The notes beneath the pieces were generated by a model. That model did no database searches, was not told the DNA's origin, and worked only from the letters and a program-made list of their open reading frames with translations. A program made the translations under genes and the position numbers. From the NCBI GenBank assembly GCA_036373975.1, contig DASUUR010000061.1, positions 1-16,844 on the forward strand: a stretch of DNA of 16,844 nucleotides. The letters run 5' to 3'. The DNA comes from DASUUR01 sp036373975 (GTDB lineage: Bacteria > Patescibacteriota > Saccharimonadia > Saccharimonadales > Saccharimonadaceae). Positions 12,410 through 16,844 of this stretch are shown piece by piece; within the stretch, counting starts at the first letter, position 1, and each line of letters begins with the position of its first letter.

Positions 12410-12830
12410 ATGGCCATTCTGAAGGACGTATTACGGGAAGCTTCCGCCGCTCTGCGTCGCTGCAAGCAGAACAACTCAACTCCGCAGTTTTTCAGATCCG
12501 ACAATGGTCAGGGGCGTCAGGGCTGGATCATTTGCATTCTTGCCTACGAAGGGTGTGACCAACGAGGCACGCGAGCGGACGACTACGAAAGGCGCTGGGG
12601 GAATTCCGAGATCTTCCTTGGTGTGGACGGAGTTATCTACAGGCATGACTTTCATGGGGTAGACATTGGGCGTGTTCGCTAGCGACGGCCGGGCGAAGTA
12701 CTCGGAGACACATCAGATTGTGAAGGCAAGCGTCAACACCGACCTCAAAAAGCCGGTGCTTGCTTCGGGCGTCCCCCCGCAGCGGGATTTTGAGGCAGTT
12801 TTGAGTGGGTTGAAAGACTTGCCCTTCTGA
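12410..12830 (+). CDS. hypothetical protein (GC-rich class), probably split by a +1 frameshift
   Basis: The frame from ATG 12410, with GAGGAG 5 nt upstream, ends at TAG 12680-12682 after 90 residues. The next frame opens right there (after TAG 12660-12662) and reads a further 50 or so protein-like codons (FASDGRAKYSETHQIVKASV and on) to TGA 12828-12830. That second stop is followed at once by a strong terminator, as in all sister genes. Joining the frames near 12670 gives a protein of about 140 residues with a beta-rich core (NSEIFLGVDGVIYRHDFHG). No family is recognised. One extra base, by mutation or sequencing error, explains the split most simply; a programmed shift is possible but no known signal is visible. 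Confidence 0.6.
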
Positions 12831-12837
12831 TGTGCGA

Positions 12838-12872
12838 TGCCCCCTCATCGAGCCGGTGAGGGGGCACTTATT
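12838..12872 (+). terminator. rho-independent terminator
   Basis: TGCCCCCTCA (12838-12847) pairs perfectly with TGAGGGGGCA (12857-12866), followed by CTTATT. It lies 8 bp after the second stop of the frameshifted gene, which supports that stop as the true end. Confidence 0.75.
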
Positions 12873-12896
12873 AAAGCAGGATGAACATGCCCTTGA

Positions 12897-12924
12897 TTGC
12901 AATAACGTAGTTTTTATGTAATAA
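12897..12924 (+). promoter_or_regulatory. promoter of the gene at 12959
   Basis: TTGCAA (12897-12902) lies 16 bp before TAATAA (12919-12924). The -10 box ends 35 nt before ATG 12959, and the leader contains GAGGAG. Confidence 0.5.
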
Positions 12925-12958
12925 TTTACAAGTTCTGCAATCGACTGAGGAGCATGTG

Positions 12959-13525
12959 ATGCGCAGCAGTGTGGTACTTCCAAAAAAGGACCAGCTCCCT
13001 TTTGAGGCCGCGAGAAAAATCCTTGAAGCCCTCAAGGCCCGCGATTGGAACGTGCCAGGGATCACGGTCGAATTCTATGGGCGGGGGAGCTCCAAACAGG
13101 TAGCGGTTGTGCGAGGCGAGAACTTCAGGATCGAGATTGGCCACGCGAAGGACCTCGATTCGAAAGGGCTCTCACAAGGCGCCTCCAGTGTGGCTATCCC
13201 CGGCAAGCAGCTGGAGATCTTTGAGGACCGAAGCGCTAGCCTCTACGTGTACGTAGGTGGAAACTGGCAGAAGGATCGGGATCGTTTCCTCGATCAGCCC
13301 AAGGTCATCAGCAAGTACTACGGCGAGGGCCGCTGGTACCTTCTGTACGAAGACACGTCAACCCTCCGCAGGCTGACACGGACAGCAATCTTGGTCCACA
13401 CCACTAGCCTCGGTAACGAGTACGAGCTCCAGAGCGGGGACCCGAAGCAGTACAAACTCAATGCTGTGCGTTCCGAGATCGACCAATGGTTGACCCTGAA
13501 CGTGCTCAGTTCACTTGGGGGCTAG
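12959..13525 (+). CDS. conserved-looking hypothetical protein (GC-rich class)
   Basis: The 188-residue protein starts with a basic helix (FEAARKILEALKARDWNVPG), then a run of beta-strands (ITVEFYGRG, QVAVVRGENFRIEIG) and further strand-rich sequence with many aromatic residues (SLYVYVGGNW, WYLLYED), and ends in a helix. It reminds me of uncharacterised proteins seen in other Patescibacteria, but I cannot confirm this without a search. ATG 12959 is preferred over GTG 12956 because it stands 6 nt from GAGGAG rather than 3. No membrane helix or enzyme motif is visible. The gene has its own promoter and a following hairpin. Confidence 0.75.
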   Translation: MRSSVVLPKKDQLPFEAARKILEALKARDWNVPGITVEFYGRGSSKQVAVVRGENFRIEIGHAKDLDSKGLSQGASSVAIPGKQLEIFEDRSASLYVYVGGNWQKDRDRFLDQPKVISKYYGEGRWYLLYEDTSTLRRLTRTAILVHTTSLGNEYELQSGDPKQYKLNAVRSEIDQWLTLNVLSSLGG

Positions 13526-13531
13526 AGTTCG

Positions 13532-13566
13532 GATCGGGGTGCTGCGTAATATGCAGTACCCCGATC
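13532..13566 (+). terminator. terminator-like hairpin after the gene at 12959
   Basis: GATCGGGGT and CTGC (13532-13545) pair with GCAG and ACCCCGATC (13553-13566), with one mismatch. The T-tract is weak. Confidence 0.55.
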
Positions 13567-13590
13567 ACATAAGAAATTATTGCAAAGATT

Positions 13591-13624
13591 AAGGGTCTCC
13601 CGGGTGATCGGGAGACCCTTTTAC
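13591..13624. terminator. bidirectional terminator
   Basis: AAGGGTCTCCC (13591-13601) pairs perfectly with GGGAGACCCTT (13610-13620). TTTTA follows on the plus strand and TTAATCTTT on the minus strand. It probably ends the MpaB-like gene on the minus strand and backs up the hairpin at 13532. Confidence 0.75.
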
Positions 13625-13661
13625 TGCCTGAGCGTGTGCCGCAGGCCACGTCGCTGCACCA

Positions 13662-14390
13662 CTACAGCCGCAGGAGCTGGTCGATCAGGGGGAACAGTCG
13701 TGGCATTGCAGGAGTCAGGACCCTGGCCTGGAGTTTTTGCCATTTCCCCCAGGGTAAGTCGTACTCACTACGGAGTTGCGGGGGCAGTAGTTGGGTGAGC
13801 ACGGGTCGTACCACGTGGTAGACCGGCTTGAGGCTAGCAAGCAAGGAGCGTGCGAGCTCTTTCCCGTCACTGCCAACAGCCAGTACCGGGAGTGTGGCGT
13901 GATAGTAGTCCAGGAGCGCGCCGTAGGTTGTGGGGCGCATATCCTGCTTGACTCCAAAGTGCTCGCCAAAAGTGAAGGTACTGCGGTAAAACATGTCCCG
14001 CTCACCTTCACAGAGGCTCGTGTGAAACGCTTCAAAAACGGTAACCCGGCTCACAACTAGAGTGGTGTACACCCACAGTACGAGCTCTGGATCAGAGGCG
14101 ATATACCGCGTACCCGCTTTCCAAGGGCCGACATTTGTGGTGAGCTCCCCTTTGATGCGTGCGTGGAGCGCAGCTAGCCGTTGGGCAAGCTGTCTGCTTG
14201 CAACGGGGTCGTTGCCCATCAGCACTTCTATGGCGGCGGCGTGCTGTAGGCGCAACCGTGGATCTTGTTGGAACTTGTTGGTTGATGCCAAGCCAGCCGC
14301 CACAAGAGGGTGTGCGAACTGCAGTGTCAGTGCTAGCACGCCACTTGCATTCGCAACGACCGGCGTGTCCATATTGGGCGATTGTGGCAT
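13662..14390 (-). CDS. DUF2236 / MpaB-like oxygenase family protein
   Basis: The 242-residue protein has the order of conserved segments known from DUF2236 (MpaB and latex-clearing-protein relatives). These are an FAHPLVAAGL segment (about 25-34), a helix ending LHARIKG with His76, a TRYIASDPELVLWVYTTLVVS helix around Trp107, then FEAFHTSLCEGERDMFY and a FGEHFGV segment. Family members bind b-type haem and use oxygen or act as oxidases; whether this one binds haem cannot be read directly. It is somewhat short for the family. ATG 14390 has GGAGTG just upstream, and the minus-strand -10 box TATACT lies at 14434-14429. A start at 14423 would leave no room for the leader. It is GC-rich, monocistronic and ended by a bidirectional terminator. 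Confidence 0.75.
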   Translation of the reverse strand: MPQSPNMDTPVVANASGVLALTLQFAHPLVAAGLASTNKFQQDPRLRLQHAAAIEVLMGNDPVASRQLAQRLAALHARIKGELTTNVGPWKAGTRYIASDPELVLWVYTTLVVSRVTVFEAFHTSLCEGERDMFYRSTFTFGEHFGVKQDMRPTTYGALLDYYHATLPVLAVGSDGKELARSLLASLKPVYHVVRPVLTQLLPPQLRSEYDLPWGKWQKLQARVLTPAMPRLFPLIDQLLRL

Positions 14391-14428
14391 TTCACTCCAA
14401 TCTTGGCATAAGCAAAGAAGCAACTACT

Positions 14429-14434
14429 AGTATA
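14429..14434 (-). promoter_or_regulatory. -10 box for the MpaB-like gene
   Basis: TATACT on the minus strand, directly preceded by TG, ends 39 nt before ATG 14390. Confidence 0.5.
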
Positions 14435-14520
14435 CAGAAATATTTGCAAAAGTATGAATAAAATGGGAGAGTAAGCTTGTTGAATGTGGGAAAGCAGTGG
14501 CTGCACAGACCTGGCTCTCT

Positions 14521-14538
14521 TGCTATACTTTAGGGATA
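14521..14538 (+). promoter_or_regulatory. extended -10 promoter of a leaderless Nudix gene
   Basis: TGCTATACT (14521-14529) ends 9 nt before ATG 14538. This rules out the in-frame ATG at 14484, which lies upstream of the promoter. Confidence 0.6.
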
Positions 14539-14933
14539 TGTATCCAAATACTTTTTACAGAGTCTCCGTCAAGGCACTTATAAAGGACACAAAGGGTAAC
14601 GTCTTAGTGCTAAAAGAAAATCAGGACACCTGGAGTCTGCCAGGGGGCGGGTTAGACCATGGTGAAGACCCATTGGCGACTATCCGCCGCGAGCTCGTGG
14701 AGGAGCTTGGAATTGCGGATTCCGAGATCCTCGGCTGTAAGATGACGACGACGTTCCACCTTGCCCCAAAGCACACTTGGCTTTTGTGGGCTGTGTATGA
14801 CGTGCAAATTAATGAACACCAGGAGTTTGTACTAGGTAGAGGCGTAACGGCCGCACGGTTTATAGATCCTGCCGAACTTACGAGTAGCAGTGATGTATTT
14901 GAGCAAGCAGTCTACAAGGCTGCTACCGCCTAG
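14538..14933 (+). CDS. Nudix hydrolase
   Basis: This 131-residue single-domain protein has a perfect Nudix box at residues 37-58: G37, E43, R51-E52-L-V-E55-E56-L-G58. TWSLPGGG leads into the box, and the first strands (RVSVKALIKDTKGNVLVLKE) and the later WLLWAVYDV strand complete the fold. It should cleave a nucleoside diphosphate derivative; the substrate is not evident. It is the most canonical of the four Nudix proteins here. The start is fixed by a -10 box 9 nt upstream with no Shine-Dalgarno sequence. It lies between two GC-rich leadered genes and shares no transcript with them. Confidence 0.93.
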   Translation: MYPNTFYRVSVKALIKDTKGNVLVLKENQDTWSLPGGGLDHGEDPLATIRRELVEELGIADSEILGCKMTTTFHLAPKHTWLLWAVYDVQINEHQEFVLGRGVTAARFIDPAELTSSSDVFEQAVYKAATA

Positions 14934-14958
14934 CATTGATCTAATTACAAAATGATTA

Positions 14959-14964
14959 TATACT
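14959..14964 (+). promoter_or_regulatory. -10 box for the GC-rich gene at 15003
   Basis: TATACT at 14959-14964 ends 39 nt before ATG 15003; the leader carries AGGGAGAG. Confidence 0.55.
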
Positions 14965-15002
14965 GCTGAGACCTCAAAAACGAGCGAGTACCAGGGAGAG
15001 AC

Positions 15003-15383
15003 ATGACTGTTCAGCTTGAGGCCAAGCGAGTAGGGTTGATTTTTCTGGAATGCCTCATCAGGAAAGGTGAGAACTCCAACCCCAATAATGCTGTAAGGGG
15101 TATTAACGGCTTGCGGGTTGAATTCAGCCCCCTCCGCCTCACGCAGCACACAGCGGAAATCCAGGAACTCATTGCCCAGTTGCCGGCGAGATTTGCCCGT
15201 GACCGTGGCGCCTCGTTTCTGGGGTTGGGTGAGGATGTTCGTGGGCGGGTATGGACTTCATCGGACGCCGTAAAGGAGCAGCTAGTTCTGCTTGGTATTG
15301 CTATTGGGAAGATGCGCTTCCTCCTGGAGCAAGAAGATTGGGCGCACCTTCCTGGCGGTGTGCCACACGTTGTCGTTCTATAG
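15003..15383 (+). CDS. hypothetical protein (GC-rich class)
   Basis: The 126-residue protein begins with a hydrophobic helix or strand (RVGLIFLECLIRKGE). It continues with an INGLRVEFSPLRL stretch, a helix (AEIQELIAQLPARFAR), a Gly-rich segment (RGASFLGLGEDVRG), a WT motif and a second helix, and ends in DWAHLPGGVPHVVVL. The LPGGVPxVV ending and the overall order look like a conserved small domain, but I cannot name the family. AGGGAG 4 nt before ATG 15003 supports the start. An equally long open frame on the minus strand has no start signals. A hairpin follows the stop within 3 bp. Confidence 0.75.
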   Translation: MTVQLEAKRVGLIFLECLIRKGENSNPNNAVRGINGLRVEFSPLRLTQHTAEIQELIAQLPARFARDRGASFLGLGEDVRGRVWTSSDAVKEQLVLLGIAIGKMRFLLEQEDWAHLPGGVPHVVVL

Positions 15384-15386
15384 AAC

Positions 15387-15424
15387 AAGGCCCTTGCGCT
15401 AGTTTAGGCAGGGGCCTTATTCAT
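15387..15424 (+). terminator. rho-independent terminator
   Basis: AAGGCCCTTGC (15387-15397) pairs with GCAGGGGCCTT (15408-15418) through one T-G pair, followed by ATTCATTT. It stands directly before the leaderless promoter of the peptidase gene. Confidence 0.8.
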
Positions 15425-15425
15425 T

Positions 15426-15441
15426 TGGTATGCTACTTGTA
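15426..15441 (+). promoter_or_regulatory. extended -10 promoter of the leaderless peptidase gene
   Basis: TGGTATGCT (15426-15434) ends 7 nt before ATG 15441, with no Shine-Dalgarno sequence. Confidence 0.55.
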
Positions 15442-16115
15442 TGAAACTTATTCTTTCGTCAGCAGGTTTTGCCACACCAGAAATTATTGCTAAAGCTGAA
15501 GAGCTAACTCGTAAGAACCGGCGCCATATATCCGTAGCTGTAATTAATGAGGGCTATGCTGTTGAGCATGATAACAATTTGCGTTGGGTGCTTGATGATC
15601 TTATCCAAGTGCGCGATGCATTTGGTGGCAACCTCGAGTTAGTGAACTTGCTTGCCCTGGATCGCTCGACGGTTAAGCGACGCATTATGAAGCACGATAT
15701 CGTGTATGTTGTTGGTGGCCACACCGATTATTTAATGACTGTATTTAAAAAGACCGGCTTTGCAGGCTTGCTGCCTACCCTATTAAAGGACAAAGTCTAT
15801 GTTGGCAGTAGTGCAGGGGCGATGGTGTTGGGGTGTCGGGTGTCGACTGCGGCGTACCGGCGGCTGTATGGTGAATCGCAGGATTTTGGTGTGCGTGAGT
15901 ATTTGAAGCTTGTAGACTTTGCTATAAAGCCTCATCTTAATAACAGGTTATTTCCTGCTAATCGTAAAGATGTGTTGCTCAAAATATCGCAAGACTATAA
16001 AGGTGAGCTATATGGCTTAGCCGATGATGCAGCAATAGTGGTGCACAACGGTCGAACCTACACAATAGGGAGTAGGCCACTGCGAATTATCGATGGTAAG
16101 TTGGTGGATGAATAA
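15441..16115 (+). CDS. S51 family peptidase (dipeptidase E-like)
   Basis: The 224-residue protein fits peptidase family S51 (PepE, alpha-aspartyl dipeptidase, and cyanophycinase relatives). The nucleophile elbow is VGSSAGAM, with Ser124 as candidate nucleophile. The preceding YVVGGHTDYLM segment (about 89-99) matches the family's GG(N/H)T(F/D)YL stretch, and a conserved His lies in IKPHLNN (His165). The fold is a class-I amidotransferase-like Rossmann fold, opening with a KLILSSAG strand. The length is typical of PepE. It probably cleaves N-terminal Asp dipeptides or a related peptide in the cytoplasm; no signal peptide is seen. The start is leaderless (-10 box 7 nt upstream), and the gene is isolated between two terminators. 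Confidence 0.88.
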   Translation: MKLILSSAGFATPEIIAKAEELTRKNRRHISVAVINEGYAVEHDNNLRWVLDDLIQVRDAFGGNLELVNLLALDRSTVKRRIMKHDIVYVVGGHTDYLMTVFKKTGFAGLLPTLLKDKVYVGSSAGAMVLGCRVSTAAYRRLYGESQDFGVREYLKLVDFAIKPHLNNRLFPANRKDVLLKISQDYKGELYGLADDAAIVVHNGRTYTIGSRPLRIIDGKLVDE

Positions 16116-16142
16116 GAAAAGAGGCCTTTAGTTTGGCCTCTT
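16116..16142. terminator. bidirectional terminator
   Basis: AAGAGGCC (16119-16126) pairs perfectly with GGCCTCTT (16135-16142). On the minus strand TTTTCTTATT follows, a better T-tract than the plus-strand GATTTA. It ends the peptidase gene and the minus-strand unit beyond it. Confidence 0.7.
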
Positions 16143-16145
16143 GAT

Positions 16146-16239
16146 TTATGCTAGTCCGCCGCCGCCCATAATGTAAAGCGTCTCCTTAGTGTTGCCTTTG
16201 TAGTGCCATTATATAAACACAATGGTAAGTTTGTCTACA
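16146..16239 (-). other. coding-like remnant or small unit behind the 16240 gene
   Basis: Behind the stop at 16240, a different minus-strand frame reads NVDKLTIVFI, a TAA, then WHYKGNTKETLYIMGGGGLA and TAA (16148-16146), with the terminator next. The second piece has no start codon at its head. An internal ATG (MGGGGLA) has AAGGAG about 14 nt upstream, which is too far. A -10-like TATAAT lies inside the segment. It may be the true C-terminus of the preceding gene after a frameshift, or a decayed gene. Confidence 0.35.
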
Positions 16240-16844
16240 TTATTGCCAATGAATTCGGTAGCAATAGCCTTTTTTTGGCTTCTCGATCACCCAAGTGGCC
16301 CATTGTTTATGCGGATCGTATACAACACCGGCTTTAGGGTAGGGCCTGCTTGGTTCTGACGGTTTAATAAAACTGCTCGAAACGAGCTTAGGGCGCATAC
16401 TGGTTGGGAACTTTACGTTTAATTCTAGTTGTTTCATGGGTGTGCGCACAAAGTAGTACAGGTAGGGGCGAGCTTGGCCCTTTTTATCGTGGAACTCCTG
16501 CGAGTATTTTATTTCGATCACGTCGCCCTTGTGGACGGGTGGGTTGAGTGCAATAAACCAATAGTGCCAATCGCCATCGGTGGAAACGGCTGTCGCCTCG
16601 TAGGGCACGGGCTTGAGCGTGTGCCGGCCCCGCTGTTTTTGCGTAAGAGTCAAAAGTTGTTGGTGTTTGCCGGTAACTTTTGGTACACTTTCTTCGCCAC
16701 TGCCCGTCCACTGGTAGCCAATGGGGTATACCATAAGGTGGTTGTCGCCGGCTTTTATCTTCGTTGCAAACCGCAGTACTGAGCGGTTATTTGGGCTGAT
16801 TTCGTAAGACATATTGTCGGATACGATCGAGAACCCATGTCGTT
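16240..16844 (-). CDS. hypothetical protein, probably partial at its N-terminus (window edge)
   Basis: The minus-strand frame is open from the window edge to TAA 16242-16240. An ATG at 16812 would give 190 residues, but no Shine-Dalgarno sequence or good -10 box precedes it. The frame also reads sensibly upstream (GFSIVSDN), so the gene probably continues outside. The visible part is beta-rich, with many aromatic residues (VYPIGYQWTG, DWHYWFIAL, VIEIKYSQEF, ARPYLYYFVRTP), and ends VIEKPKKGYCYRIHW. It looks like a compact beta-sandwich-type domain without membrane segments. I have a faint memory of similar C-terminal domains on bacterial regulatory or conflict proteins, but cannot name the family. 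Just before the stop lies an A7 run (16270-16276), beyond which another frame also looks coding. Confidence 0.65.
   Translation of the reverse strand, partial: RHGFSIVSDNMSYEISPNNRSVLRFATKIKAGDNHLMVYPIGYQWTGSGEESVPKVTGKHQQLLTLTQKQRGRHTLKPVPYEATAVSTDGDWHYWFIALNPPVHKGDVIEIKYSQEFHDKKGQARPYLYYFVRTPMKQLELNVKFPTSMRPKLVSSSFIKPSEPSRPYPKAGVVYDPHKQWATWVIEKPKKGYCYRIHWQ

Noticed and set aside
12660..12685. Programmed +1 frameshift at the first stop of the 12410 gene
   Set aside because: The site lacks the CTT-TGA-type slippery codon and the close Shine-Dalgarno-like stimulator known from prfB. A simple indel is the more economical explanation.
15011..15388. 125-codon open frame on the minus strand
   Set aside because: It covers the gene at 15003 in antisense, begins inside that gene's terminator region and has no ribosome-binding site.
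7407..15418. Repeated hairpins as a CRISPR array or integron attC series
   Set aside because: The hairpins differ in sequence, sit singly behind genes and have T-tracts. There are no regular repeats with spacers and no shared recombination core.

Overview
The window most likely comes from a small-genome bacterium of the Patescibacteria (CPR) group; Saccharibacteria is my best guess. The evidence is indirect. Genes are small and densely packed, Nudix hydrolases and small P-loop kinases are unusually frequent, both tRNA genes encode their CCA end, and many proteins match no family I can name. TGA is used as a normal stop (for example at 2182-2184, 9311-9313 and 12828-12830), so the UGA=Gly code of Gracilibacteria/Absconditabacteria does not apply. 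I could not search a database, so the taxonomy is inference.

Layout. 1-3349: a hypothetical gene, a Nudix hydrolase, tRNA-Arg(UCG), a minus-strand P-loop kinase divergent from a nucleoside 2-deoxyribosyltransferase-like gene with a 4-nt-overlapping P-loop kinase, then a third P-loop kinase. 3350-4815: a GC-rich unknown gene on the minus strand, a second Nudix gene and another GC-rich unknown gene. 4846-6650: two probable surface proteins, a membrane-anchored PsbP-like protein and a membrane-anchored parallel beta-helix protein whose gene is split by a +1 frameshift. 6676-7947: GC-rich unknown genes, including a tandem paralogue pair. 7946-8758: a minus-strand two-helix membrane protein, tRNA-Lys(CUU), and a 156-bp non-coding stretch that ends in a second copy of the last 21 nt of the tRNA. 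8759-10488: GNAT acetyltransferase, DUF218/YdcF-like protein and Idi-like Nudix. 10498-14434: a block of GC-rich genes (P-loop ATPase, unknown and histidine phosphatase as a minus-strand operon; two unknown genes, one frameshifted; and an MpaB-like oxygenase). 14524-16844: a Nudix gene, a GC-rich unknown gene, an S51 peptidase and a minus-strand gene that probably runs off the window.

The most striking feature is a split in gene expression signals. Nine more AT-rich genes have a -10 box (often extended, TGnTAnnnT) ending only 7-10 nt before the ATG and no Shine-Dalgarno sequence, so they should give leaderless mRNAs. The GC-rich genes have a -10 box 23-80 nt upstream, a clear Shine-Dalgarno sequence and usually a strong hairpin after the stop, so they look like self-contained modules placed between the leaderless genes.

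Functionally, the recognisable enzymes centre on nucleotides and activated small molecules: four Nudix proteins, three small P-loop kinases and one deoxyribosyltransferase-like protein. This fits salvage or house-cleaning in an organism with limited biosynthesis. The GC-rich modules are mostly of unknown function.
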